From NCBI GenBank assembly GCA_030160035.1, contig BSNO01000001.1:1054001-1118000 (forward strand): 64,000 bases of DNA. The letters are read 5' to 3'. Positions 19,491 to 28,006 of the stretch are shown piece by piece (position 1 is the stretch's first letter; every line of letters starts with the position of its first letter). The DNA comes from Rhizobium albus (lineage in GTDB: Bacteria; Pseudomonadota; Alphaproteobacteria; Rhizobiales; Rhizobiaceae). The notes under the pieces are model-generated. The model saw only the letters and a list, made by a program, of their open reading frames with translations. It was not told the origin of the DNA and searched no databases. The position numbers and the translations under genes were made by a program.

Positions 19491-19904
19491 ATGGCACGAC
19501 GCGGATCATCCATGGGTTTGTTCGGGCTTTTCGGCCGATCGGAGGATCTCCGCCAACTGGATGCTGCCTTCCGAGGAGCTGGACTGCATCCGGCGCTCGT
19601 CCCTGAGGGCGTCAAACTCGCCATCTCCAATCTCTTGAAGGATGATAACGGCGGACGATACGCCGACGCTGCCACCTATCCCCATGTCGCAGATCTGGTT
19701 GCCTATTGCCTGCTCGGTCATGAGACGTTCGAGGGGGAAGTTGGCCCGGATCGCGCCCGAGAAGTCGAAGCTCGCATCGATGCCGCGCTGGAAGCCGGGG
19801 AGGGCGTGGATGCCGATTTGATCCTGCTCACGCTGCACTCCAAACTGATCCAGCCGAGCGTTGTCGATCGTTTCGGGTTGAGCGCAGAAGAGAACGGGGA
19901 ATAA
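19491..19904 (+). CDS. Conserved hypothetical protein
   Basis: A 137-residue soluble protein. I recognise it only as a type seen in rhizobial genomes and can give no function. Its body reads GLFGLFGRSEDLRQLDAAFR, GAGLHPALVPEGVKLAISNL, ADLVAYCLLGHETF and ends with SVVDRFGLSAEENGE; it is probably all-helical. AGAGGAGG lies six bases before the ATG at 19491, which decides the start over a frame that opens at 19419. The 238-bp region upstream is the divergent promoter zone shared with the PRC-barrel gene. Confidence 0.7.
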   Translation: MARRGSSMGLFGLFGRSEDLRQLDAAFRGAGLHPALVPEGVKLAISNLLKDDNGGRYADAATYPHVADLVAYCLLGHETFEGEVGPDRAREVEARIDAALEAGEGVDADLILLTLHSKLIQPSVVDRFGLSAEENGE

Positions 19905-19979
19905 AGGCACGCCGTCACGCGTTCTCATGCGAGCTTTATCGCTCTGAGAGCGCCGCGCCTCACGGCAACAGGAGACAGC

Positions 19980-21233
19980 ATGACATCATCGCCTTCCTCT
20001 CGATCGCAGCGCCTAACGCGCCGGATGGTGTTGCGGCGCATGGGTCTTGCTGCCTCGGCGGTGTATGCGGCTCCCCTTCTGACGGGTGTGACGCGGGCCC
20101 GCGCTTCGGACGGCTCAGCTGGTTCGGCGGGATCTGGCAGTGGTTCGGGCGTCGTATCCCGGCCGGCGCCGCCGCGACCGGAAATCGTCGTCGCCACGCT
20201 GGATGCAGGCGGCATCGATCTCATAGCGTCGCAAGGCTACGCGCTGGTGGAGCGTGCCTCGATCGGTATCGTGACATTGGAGCTCGGCCGTTTCACGTTG
20301 CCGCCGAACCGGACGGTCGTGGAAGCGGAAGCTGAAATCACTGGTCTCGTTCCGGGCGCAATCTTCGATCTCAACCATCTCTATGTACCGGGCGAACTCG
20401 CCTGTGCCGATGGCGACTGTCAGGCATTCCAGCTGATCGGCTGGACGGACGATGCGCGGGCCTGCCCGGCAGGGGTGACGATCGGGATGATCGACACGAC
20501 GGTCAATGCCGAGCATGCGGCACTTGCCGGTGTCGAGCTGGAAAAGGTGCCGGTGCTCGCCGCGGATCGCGCGACCGGCAGCGCCGTTCATGGCACCGCA
20601 ATCGCGATTCTTCTCGCGGGCGGAAGCGACACGCGTACGCCCGGCCTTTTAAGCGGTGTGAGGCTGGTGGCGGCTGAGGCGTTTCATCGGGCGAGCGACG
20701 GCGAGGACCGCGCCGACACGTTCGATATCGCCCGGGCGATCGACCGGCTCGTCCAGCAGGACGTGTCCGTCATCAATATGAGCTTCGCCGGGCCGGCCAA
20801 TGGTGTGCTCGAGCGCGTGACGGCGGCTGCAACCGAGCGCGGCGTCATTCTCGTCGCGGCAGCCGGCAATGCCGGGCCCCGGTCAGAGCCTCTCTACCCG
20901 GCAGCCTATGAGGGTGTGGTGGCCGTCACTGCGGTGGATGGCGAGCGCCGCGTCTATCGTCGCGCCGTCAATGGCCCGCACATCGATTTCGCAGGGCCCG
21001 GCGTTCAGCTATGGACCGCTGCGTCTGTGAGTGGCGGGCGCTTCCGGTCCGGTACGTCCTATGCTGCGCCTTTCGTTTCGGCTGCGTTGGCCGTCGCCCG
21101 CGCGCGCGATCCGGAAACGCCGAGCGCGCAGCTGGTCTCGGCCCTTGCCGCGCAGGCTGCCGATCTCGGCGCTCCTGGGCGCGACGAGGTGTTTGGGTGG
21201 GGTCTCGTCCAGACGGAAGGCATCTGCCGCTAG
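19980..21233 (+). CDS. Exported S8 family serine peptidase (subtilase)
   Basis: A 417-residue subtilisin-like protease. The N-terminus reads RLTRRMVLRRMGLAASAVYA, a positively charged, twin-arginine-like signal. The catalytic triad is visible as Asp in VTIGMIDTTVNAEHAAL, His in SAVHGTAIAILLAGG and Ser in RSGTSYAAPFVSAALAVARA. The oxyanion Asn is in VAAAGNAGPRSEPLYPAAY. The 110 residues before the Asp include a Gly/Ser stretch and a small domain that may act as an intramolecular chaperone. It follows the hypothetical gene by 75 bp; substrate unknown. Confidence 0.9.
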   Translation: MTSSPSSRSQRLTRRMVLRRMGLAASAVYAAPLLTGVTRARASDGSAGSAGSGSGSGVVSRPAPPRPEIVVATLDAGGIDLIASQGYALVERASIGIVTLELGRFTLPPNRTVVEAEAEITGLVPGAIFDLNHLYVPGELACADGDCQAFQLIGWTDDARACPAGVTIGMIDTTVNAEHAALAGVELEKVPVLAADRATGSAVHGTAIAILLAGGSDTRTPGLLSGVRLVAAEAFHRASDGEDRADTFDIARAIDRLVQQDVSVINMSFAGPANGVLERVTAAATERGVILVAAAGNAGPRSEPLYPAAYEGVVAVTAVDGERRVYRRAVNGPHIDFAGPGVQLWTAASVSGGRFRSGTSYAAPFVSAALAVARARDPETPSAQLVSALAAQAADLGAPGRDEVFGWGLVQTEGICR

Positions 21234-21314
21234 GAACATCACCACTCGCCGGATCGGGTTGTGGCCCTATTTGCAGCCTATGCTTTTCTCTAGGACACGC
21301 GCAGGAGGAAGAGC

Positions 21315-22199
21315 ATGACCCGCCCGACCATCACCCAAGACATGATTTCCGCTTACGACGAGTACACCCATCTCACGCTCGACCGGCGTGGGTTCATGGA
21401 GAAGCTGACCAAGCTTGCCGGCTCGGGAGCGGCGGCCGCTGCCATTGCGCCGATGCTGGCCGCAAGCAACGCAGCGGCGCAGCAGGTGCCGGAGGATGAT
21501 AATCGCCTGGTGGCGGAAGACATCACCTATCCGGGCGGCAACGGCGAGATGCAGGGCTATCTGGTGCGCATGCGCGATGCTGCGAACCCCATGCCGTCCG
21601 TCATCGTCATTCACGAAAACCGTGGTCTTAATCCGCATATCCGCGATGTCGCACGGCGGCTCGCGCTGCAGGGCTTCCTCGTTCTTGCCCCCGATTTCCT
21701 TTCGCCGGATGGTGGAACGCCGGAGGATGAAGACCGTGCCCGCGAGAAGATCGGGGCACTCGATGCTGCCGAGACCATCGCCAACGCGACGGCAACCGTC
21801 GCCTTTCTCGAAGGCCATGAAAGCAGCAACGGAAGGGTGGGTGCCGTGGGCTTTTGCTGGGGCGGCGGCATGGTCAACGATCTGGCCGCCGCTTCGGAAG
21901 ATCTCGTCGCGGGCGTCGCCTATTACGGTCGGCAGGCCGCCGCTGAACAGGTGCCGAACATCCGCGCGGCGCTCATGCTGCACTATGCCGGGCTCGATGA
22001 TCGCATCAATGCCGGCATCGAAGCCTATGAGGCCGCCCTCAAGGAACACGGCGTCGAATACCAGTTGTTCATGTATGAGGGCTCCAACCATGCCTTCAAC
22101 AACGACACGTCGAGTGCCCGCTTCGACCCTGTCGCGGCGGCGGTCGCCTGGGAGCGGACGCTGGCCTTTTTCAGAGAAAAGCTAGCCACACCTGCCTGA
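21315..22199 (+). CDS. Dienelactone hydrolase family protein, Tat-type signal
   Basis: An alpha/beta-hydrolase of the dienelactone hydrolase family, 294 residues. The triad is Cys in VGAVGFCWGGGMVNDL, Asp in HYAGLDDRINAGIEAY and His in YEGSNHAFNND. The leader DRRGFMEKLTKLAGSGAAAA (about residues 24-43) has the RRGF pattern of a twin-arginine signal and ends in NAAAQQVPE, so the enzyme is probably exported folded. Such exported relatives are common in proteobacteria, and their natural substrates are mostly unknown. The ATG at 21315 follows AGGAGGAAGAGC. Confidence 0.9.
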   Translation: MTRPTITQDMISAYDEYTHLTLDRRGFMEKLTKLAGSGAAAAAIAPMLAASNAAAQQVPEDDNRLVAEDITYPGGNGEMQGYLVRMRDAANPMPSVIVIHENRGLNPHIRDVARRLALQGFLVLAPDFLSPDGGTPEDEDRAREKIGALDAAETIANATATVAFLEGHESSNGRVGAVGFCWGGGMVNDLAAASEDLVAGVAYYGRQAAAEQVPNIRAALMLHYAGLDDRINAGIEAYEAALKEHGVEYQLFMYEGSNHAFNNDTSSARFDPVAAAVAWERTLAFFREKLATPA

Positions 22200-22243
22200 C
22201 GATCCATCTAGCTGAGAGCCCGGATCCGGCGACTGGTCGAAGT

Positions 22244-22285
22244 GGCTGAACGGGAATCTGTTTCCGGTTCAGCCGTTTTGTTTTT
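22244..22285 (+). terminator. Intrinsic terminator after the dienelactone hydrolase gene
   Basis: GGCTGAAC (22244-22251) pairs with GTTCAGCC (22267-22274), with extra GGAA/TTCC pairing inside. GTTTTGTTTTT follows. The T-rich side overlaps the 3' end of the convergent topoisomerase gene. Confidence 0.85.
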
Positions 22286-23318
22286 CCAGCCAGCGCATCA
22301 GCCGAAGCTCGGTATCGTCCATCCACTCCGATGCTGCCCCGCGCGATGGGCGGATGGCTTTCAGTTCATCCCTCAGCGAACCCTCCTCGAATGCGTCGAT
22401 CACTGCGGGATGGATGTAACACCGGCGGCAGACCGCGCGGGTGTTGCCAAGACGCGACGAGACTGCGTCGACAGCTGCGTTGATCTTGCGGGAGGCATCC
22501 GTCTTGGAGGTAGGGGCTTCCAGCTCCGACAAGGCAATGGCGGCCAGCCGCGTGCCGGACCACGTCCTGAACAGCTTCGAGCTCAGCTCCGATCCGGTGA
22601 TCTCGCGCAGATAGGCGTTGATGTCATCCGACTTGACGGTAGAGCGTCCACCATCGCCCGTTTCATACTGAAAGAGCTGATGGCCGGGCAATTCGTGGAT
22701 GGTGCGGATGATCTTGGCGATCCGCCGATCGGTGTGGGTCAGGTTCCATTCCTTGCCGGACTTGCCCTTGAAGCGGAACCGCATCACGGAGCCGGAAATA
22801 TCGAGATGACGCTTCTTCAGCGTCGTCAGGCCGAAGCTCTTGTTCTGCTTTGCATAGATCTCGTTGCCGACACGGATCAGCAGATTGTCCAGCATCCAGA
22901 CCACCGATGCCGTGACCTTCTCATAGGACAGTGATCGGCGGCGCAGATCCGCATCCACCTGCTCACGGATCGTGGGCAACAGCTGTGCGAAGGAGGCGAG
23001 TTCGCCGTACTTCGTCGCGTCGCGGGATTCATGCCATTTCGGGTGATAGCGGTACTGCTTGCGCCCGCGTTGGTCGCGCCCCGTTGCCTGGAGATGGCCC
23101 AGCGGTTCGACCGTGATCCAGACATCCTGGTAGGCAGGCGGGATAGCAAGCGACCGAATGCGATCGATATGATCGCCGGCGCCGAGCTTGTCGCCCTCCG
23201 GCGTCACATAATAGAAACCCCGCCCGGCCTTGCGGCGGCGAAAGCCGGGTGTTTCGTCGCTCACATAGATGAGACGCGCTGCCTTGGCATGCTCTTCAGC
23301 TGAAATACGCTCTATCAT
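22269..23318 (-). CDS. DNA topoisomerase IB (poxvirus-like)
   Basis: A eukaryote/poxvirus-type topoisomerase IB of 349 residues, which relaxes supercoils through a 3'-phosphotyrosyl intermediate. The N-terminal domain contains RRKAGRGFYYVTPEGDKLG and the DNA-contact stretch YHPKWHESRDATKYGELASF. The catalytic domain contains LFRTWSGTRLAAIAL and the nucleophile Tyr301 in CRRCYIHPAVIDAF. The ATG at 23318 overlaps the mgtC stop (ATGA), so it is translated from the same message. Bacterial versions are sporadic and usually accessory to TopA and gyrase. Confidence 0.93.
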   Translation of the reverse strand: MIERISAEEHAKAARLIYVSDETPGFRRRKAGRGFYYVTPEGDKLGAGDHIDRIRSLAIPPAYQDVWITVEPLGHLQATGRDQRGRKQYRYHPKWHESRDATKYGELASFAQLLPTIREQVDADLRRRSLSYEKVTASVVWMLDNLLIRVGNEIYAKQNKSFGLTTLKKRHLDISGSVMRFRFKGKSGKEWNLTHTDRRIAKIIRTIHELPGHQLFQYETGDGGRSTVKSDDINAYLREITGSELSSKLFRTWSGTRLAAIALSELEAPTSKTDASRKINAAVDAVSSRLGNTRAVCRRCYIHPAVIDAFEEGSLRDELKAIRPSRGAASEWMDDTELRLMRWLEKQNG

Positions 23319-23800
23319 TTCGGTGCTTTCAATTCGACGAAACCTTCGAACCGGCGAAGAAGTGCAAGCACCACAACGCCGAGGATCGTGGCCGGTAGAG
23401 CGATCATCCAATAGCCGAAGCCGATGGAAAGGCCGATCGCGGCGGCGAGCCAGATGCCGGCACCGGTCGTGAGACCTTTGACCTCGCCCTTGGCGAAGAC
23501 GATGAATCCAGCTGCGAGGAACGCGACGCCCGCAGTGACCGCTTCGATGACGCGCAACGGATCGATCTGAACGTCATTGTCGCCCAGATTCTCGGAGTGG
23601 ATGACTTCGGTTGCGAGTATCGCAAAGGCGCTGGCGGCGACGGCCACCAGCGCGTGGGTTCGCAGCCCTGCCGGTCGTGACCGCAATTCCCGTTCGAAAC
23701 CGATCACGGCGCCGAAGAGAAGCGCTCCGACGAACCGTGCCCAGATGACGGGCGCCGGGAGGAAGGTCGAGTGGGTCATGTCGGCGATGATGCTTTCCAT
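23315..23800 (-). CDS. MgtC/SapB family inner-membrane protein
   Basis: A 161-residue protein with four to five membrane helices and the MgtC N-terminal signature VGALLFGAVIGFERELRSRPAGLRTHALVA. It then reads VGV-like helices (VTAGVAFLAAGFIVFAKGEV, KGLTTGAGIWLAAAIGLSIG). Family members are linked to Mg2+ homeostasis, acid survival and intracellular persistence; the short form here lacks the C-terminal ACT-like domain of Salmonella MgtC. It is the first gene of a two-gene operon with topoisomerase IB. The start could also be the ATG at 23779. Confidence 0.88.
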   Translation of the reverse strand: MESIIADMTHSTFLPAPVIWARFVGALLFGAVIGFERELRSRPAGLRTHALVAVAASAFAILATEVIHSENLGDNDVQIDPLRVIEAVTAGVAFLAAGFIVFAKGEVKGLTTGAGIWLAAAIGLSIGFGYWMIALPATILGVVVLALLRRFEGFVELKAPK

Positions 23801-23904
23801 CGCCGCTGAAATTCAGCGGCGCATCGATTGTTCCATCAGCGCTCGGGAACATTCGTGCGTGTGCGGATTTTCAGGAGATCGCAACTGCTTCCCGGAGATC
23901 GTCG

Positions 23905-24090
23905 ATGCCTGCACAATCGAAAGCCCAGCAGAAGGCCGCCGGCGCGGCGCTCTCCGCCAAGCGCGGCGATACCAAGAAATCCGATCTGAAGGGGGCTTCG
24001 AAAGACATGGTGGAGTCCATGACCGAGAAGCAGCTGGAAGAGCTGGCAGAGACCAAGCGCGAGAAGCTGCCGAACAAGAAGAAGTCGTGA
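23905..24090 (+). CDS. DUF3008 family small protein
   Basis: A 61-residue, lysine-rich, highly charged protein: MPAQSKAQQKAAGAALSAKR..., with DMVESMTEKQLEELAETKRE and a KKKS tail. This is the DUF3008 pattern, a short family often seen near end-joining genes in rhizobia according to my recollection. It is probably a disordered or helical DNA-associated protein. It lies 82 bp before ku on the same strand, which suggests, without proving, a link to end joining. Confidence 0.8.
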   Translation: MPAQSKAQQKAAGAALSAKRGDTKKSDLKGASKDMVESMTEKQLEELAETKREKLPNKKKS

Positions 24091-24172
24091 TCGTCAGCTC
24101 TTTCGAGGCCGGGGGAACGTGCACGTCACATTAGCGTTTTGTTAAAAACTGTCTCGCGTCAAGAGGAATGCC

Positions 24173-25075
24173 ATGGCTGCACGTGCAATGTGGAAAGGCC
24201 AGCTGCGCCTTTCACTCGTCTCCATCCCGGTCGAATTGTACAGCGCCACCAAGACGGGCGCCCGCATCAGCTTCCGCCAGATCCATGAGCCGACAGGCAA
24301 ACCGATCCGGTACGAAAAGGTCGTCGACGGGCACGGCCCGGTCGATGCGGACGAGATCGTCAAAGGCTTTGAGTACGACAAGGGCAATTATGTCCTGCTC
24401 GATCCCGACGAGATCGAAGCCGTGAAGCTCGAGACTCGGAAGACGCTGGAGCTGGTTCAATTCGTCGGAGCCTGCGAGATCCCGCCACTCTACTATGACA
24501 AGCCCTATTACGTCGTGCCGACCGACGAACTCGCCGAAGACGCATATCGCGTGGTGCGGGATGCGCTGCGCCAATCGGAAAAGGTCGGCCTCGGACAATT
24601 GGCCATGCGCGGCCATGAATATCTGTGCGCGATCCGGCCGTGCGGCGATGGTTTGCTGCTGGAGACGCTGCATTACGCCGACGAGATCCGCAAAGCGGAT
24701 CCCCTGTTTTCGGAAATCAGCGGAGAAGGGGCCGACGAGGAGCTTCTCGAAGTCGCAACGGCCTTGATCGACCGGAAGACGGCGAAGTTCGATCCGAAGG
24801 TCTTCAAGGACCATTACGCGGACGCATTGCGCGATCTCATCGACTCCAAGACGAAGAGCAAGACTTCGAAACGCGTGGATACGGGCGACGACGACAAACC
24901 GGCCAAGGGCGGCGACAACGTCGTGGACCTGATGTCGGCTCTGAAGAAGAGCCTGGAAACGTCCAACGGCAAGAAGAAGACTGCGGCAGCAAAGCCAAGC
25001 GCGTCGCGATCGACCAAGACGGAGACCAAGACCGCGGCCAAGCCAAAGGCCGCGCCCCGCAAGAAGTCGGCTTGA
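24173..25075 (+). CDS. ku: Non-homologous end-joining protein Ku
   Basis: Bacterial Ku is a homodimeric ring that binds DNA ends and recruits LigD. The 300-residue protein starts MAARAMWKGQLRLSLVSIPV and has the Ku core (ISFRQIHEPTGKPIRYEKVV, GFEYDKGNYVLLDPDEIEAV, KPYYVVPTDELAEDAYRVVR). Its C-terminal tail (from about residue 240) is rich in Lys and Ala, typical of versions with an extended basic tail that helps threading on DNA. It is 12 bp upstream of ligD, giving the standard two-gene NHEJ operon. Confidence 0.96.
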   Translation: MAARAMWKGQLRLSLVSIPVELYSATKTGARISFRQIHEPTGKPIRYEKVVDGHGPVDADEIVKGFEYDKGNYVLLDPDEIEAVKLETRKTLELVQFVGACEIPPLYYDKPYYVVPTDELAEDAYRVVRDALRQSEKVGLGQLAMRGHEYLCAIRPCGDGLLLETLHYADEIRKADPLFSEISGEGADEELLEVATALIDRKTAKFDPKVFKDHYADALRDLIDSKTKSKTSKRVDTGDDDKPAKGGDNVVDLMSALKKSLETSNGKKKTAAAKPSASRSTKTETKTAAKPKAAPRKKSA

Positions 25076-25087
25076 GGGTTTTGATCG

Positions 25088-27676
25088 ATGGCATCCGCTG
25101 ATCCGCTTTCAACCTACAACGCCAAGCGGGATTTCACCCGCACACGCGAGCCCAAGGGCAAGAAGGCGCGCACGCGGAAGGACAAGCTCCGGTTTCTCGT
25201 GCAGAAGCACGACGCGACGCGTCTGCACTACGATCTGCGCCTCGAATGGGGAGGGGTGCTGAAAAGCTGGGCCGTCACCCGCGGCCCGAGCGTCGATCCG
25301 GGTGACAAGCGGCTCGCCGTCATGACCGAGGATCATCCGATGTCCTACGGCGATTTCGAGGGCGTAATCCCCAAGAAGGAGTATGGCGGCGGCACCGTGA
25401 TGCTTTGGGACCAGGGGACGTGGGAGCCGCTGCACGACCCGGAAGAGGGCCTCAAGGAAGGCAAGCTGCACTTCAACCTGCACGGCGAGCGGATGACGGG
25501 CGGCTGGGCTCTCGTCCGGATCAAGCCGCGCAAAGGCGAGAAGCGCGACAACTGGCTTCTGATCAAGGAGCGGGACGCCGTTGCCGACAGTTTCGAAGGC
25601 GAGACGGGCGACATCATCACCACCGCCAACATGATCAGCATCGTTTCAGGCCGGTCGATGGAGGAGATCGCCGCTTCGGCCGACGCCGTATGGTCGTCCA
25701 GCGCGAAGCCGGCAGCCAAGACCGCCAAGACGGAAGCGGCGCAGGCGAAGCGCCCCAAGCGATCATCCACCATCGCAATGCCGGCCTTCGAGCCTCCGAT
25801 GCTGGCGACGCTCGTCGATGCCGCGCCCGAGGGCGACGACTGGTTGCACGAGGTGAAGTTCGACGGCTATCGCCTGATGGCAGCGATCGGCGGGAAAGGC
25901 GTTGCCCTTTACACTCGCACCGGTCTTGACTGGACGGACAAGTTCCCGGACGTCGCCAAGGCGCTCGAAGGGCTGAACTGCAAGAGCGCGCTGATCGACG
26001 GCGAGGTAATGGCAAGCGACATCAAGGATGGCGGCTCCGCATTCTCCGCACTGCAGAAGGCAATCAAGGGCGGCGCAGCCAAACGCTTCTTCGCATTCGA
26101 CCTGTTGGCGCTGAATGGCAAGGATCTGAAGAAGAATCCGCTGATCGAGCGAAAGGAAGCGCTTTCGCAGCTGATCTCCGACAGTGCGGCCACACCCGTT
26201 GTGCAGTACAGCGAGCATGTGCGCGGCCATGGTCCGAGCGTCTTCCGCTCCATCTGCAAGGCTGGTCAGGAAGGCATCATCGCGAAGAAGGCGGATGCGC
26301 CTTATCGCGGCCGTCGCGGACGCGAATGGCTGAAGGTGAAATGCACCAAGCGGCAGGAATTCGTGATCGGCGGCTATTCGAAATCCGACAAGCGCGGCAG
26401 GGCTTTCGCCTCGCTTCTTCTCGGAACGCGGGAAGGCGACAAGCTTGTTTATCGCGGGCGCGTCGGCACCGGGTTCACAGGCGAGACGCTCGAAGAACTC
26501 GGCGCGCTATTAAAGGAGCGCACCCGCAAATCGATGCCCTTCGAGAGTGTCGACGCACAGTTCCGCCGTGATGCCGTCTGGGTAACGCCCGACCTCGTGG
26601 CCGAGGTGGACTATGCGGAGCTGACCGATGACGGGCACATCCGCCATGGCGCATTCCTTGGCCTGCGCGAGGACAAGGCGGCGGACGACATCACGCTCGA
26701 AAGTGCATCTTCAGACAAGGGGACGGATATGAGCGCGGACGACGAGCCCATCACGCCCAAACAAAATGCGCGCGCCAAGAGCGCGGCTTCGGAAGAAGTG
26801 CTCGGCATCAAGATCAGCAGTCCGTATCGCGTCGTCTTTCCGAAGCAGGGCGTTACCAAGATCGACCTCGCCCGTTACTTTGCGGTGGCTGCAGACCGGA
26901 TGTTGCCTTTCGTTGCCGGTCATCCCGTGTCGCTTGTGCGCTGCCCGCAGGGACGGACCAAGCAATGCTTCTTCCAAAAGCATGCCAGCGACGGGTTCCC
27001 CGCCGAGATCAAGCGTGTGCCGATCAAGGAGAATTCCGGCGATACCGAGGATTACATGGTTCTCGACAGCGCCGAGGCCCTCGTCGCCGCAGTCCAGATG
27101 GGAACGCTCGAATTCCACATATGGGGCTCGAACATGACCGACCTTGAAAAGCCGGTTCGCATGGTTTTCGATCTCGATCCCGACGAGCGGCTGACTTTCG
27201 ACGATGTGCGCGAGGCTGCATTCGCCATGCGCGACCGGCTCGCGGAGTTGAAGTTGCAGAGCGTACCGATGGTGACCGGTGGCAAGGGCGTGCACGTGAT
27301 CGTACCGCTGCAAAGGCGCGCAACCTGGACTGAGGTGAAAGCCTTTTCGAAGAGCTTTGCAACGGCGTTTGCCGAGGAGGAACCCGATCGGTTCGTCGCG
27401 ACCATGTCCAAGGCGAAGCGCAAGGGGCGCATTTTCATCGACTGGCTGCGAAACGAGCGGGGGTCCACGGCGATTGCACCCTATTCGACACGTTCGCGCG
27501 AGGGTGCGCCAGTGGCGACTCCGGTTTCCTGGGAAGAACTGGCCGATCTGGAGGACGCCAATTCGTTCCGACTGCACGACATGCCTGATCGTCTGGAAGC
27601 ACCGGACCCCTGGGCGGACGCGGCAGGCTGGCGCCAGTCTTTGACGAAGGCCATGCTCAAGGCATTCTCCGGCTGA
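25088..27676 (+). CDS. ligD: Multidomain ATP-dependent DNA ligase LigD
   Basis: LigD combines all end-processing and sealing steps of bacterial NHEJ. The 862 residues are arranged 3'-phosphoesterase - ligase - polymerase. First comes the phosphoesterase (LVQKHDATRLHYDLRLEWGG and later GGGTVMLWDQGTWEP). The ATP ligase follows, with nucleophile Lys257 in HEVKFDGYRLMAAI and the motif EGIIAKKADAPYRGRRG. The primase-type polymerase begins at about residue 575, with FFQKHASDGFPAEIKRV, the metal-binding DLD in RMVFDLDPDERL, and TGGKGVHVIVPL. This is the order found in Agrobacterium and Pseudomonas, not that of Mycobacterium. Full length and intact. Confidence 0.96.
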   Translation: MASADPLSTYNAKRDFTRTREPKGKKARTRKDKLRFLVQKHDATRLHYDLRLEWGGVLKSWAVTRGPSVDPGDKRLAVMTEDHPMSYGDFEGVIPKKEYGGGTVMLWDQGTWEPLHDPEEGLKEGKLHFNLHGERMTGGWALVRIKPRKGEKRDNWLLIKERDAVADSFEGETGDIITTANMISIVSGRSMEEIAASADAVWSSSAKPAAKTAKTEAAQAKRPKRSSTIAMPAFEPPMLATLVDAAPEGDDWLHEVKFDGYRLMAAIGGKGVALYTRTGLDWTDKFPDVAKALEGLNCKSALIDGEVMASDIKDGGSAFSALQKAIKGGAAKRFFAFDLLALNGKDLKKNPLIERKEALSQLISDSAATPVVQYSEHVRGHGPSVFRSICKAGQEGIIAKKADAPYRGRRGREWLKVKCTKRQEFVIGGYSKSDKRGRAFASLLLGTREGDKLVYRGRVGTGFTGETLEELGALLKERTRKSMPFESVDAQFRRDAVWVTPDLVAEVDYAELTDDGHIRHGAFLGLREDKAADDITLESASSDKGTDMSADDEPITPKQNARAKSAASEEVLGIKISSPYRVVFPKQGVTKIDLARYFAVAADRMLPFVAGHPVSLVRCPQGRTKQCFFQKHASDGFPAEIKRVPIKENSGDTEDYMVLDSAEALVAAVQMGTLEFHIWGSNMTDLEKPVRMVFDLDPDERLTFDDVREAAFAMRDRLAELKLQSVPMVTGGKGVHVIVPLQRRATWTEVKAFSKSFATAFAEEEPDRFVATMSKAKRKGRIFIDWLRNERGSTAIAPYSTRSREGAPVATPVSWEELADLEDANSFRLHDMPDRLEAPDPWADAAGWRQSLTKAMLKAFSG

Positions 27677-28006
27677 ACGCGGCTGGTGTGTCGTTTGCAC
27701 GATGCCCAACGACACACTCACGGAAAAGTTATGCCAATTGAACGGGCTTTCAAATCGCGTCTGAGCCCGGAAAACGATCGATAGATTGCCAGTTCCGTAC
27801 AAAATCGACCATGATCGCGCCTGAACCGGCGCATCGGTGTCGACGTATTCTCGTCATCGTCTTGGTTACGCGATAGTGCGGCTATCTTTCTTCAGAGTGC
27901 GTTCAGGTTCGCTGTCCTATCGCACATCTGTAGAATTTCATTTGCGTGCTAAGTTTGCGGTGCAGCAAGCGACAAGCCTGTCCGATTTTGCGTTTGAGGA
28001 TCATCA
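27677..28006. promoter_or_regulatory. Intergenic region with 10-bp inverted repeat, ligD to RND operon
   Basis: A 330-bp gap without a supported gene. GTGTGTCGTT (27686-27695) and AACGACACAC (27708-27717) form a perfect inverted repeat 12 bases apart, ten bases after the ligD stop. With no T run it may be a terminator stem or a dyad operator. Nearer the efflux genes, GATAG-N5-CTATC (27872-27886) is a second, shorter dyad that could be a regulator site. Confidence 0.45.

Noticed and set aside
26711-27802. Minus-strand 363-residue open frame
   Set aside because: Antisense to the polymerase domain of ligD and without recognisable features.
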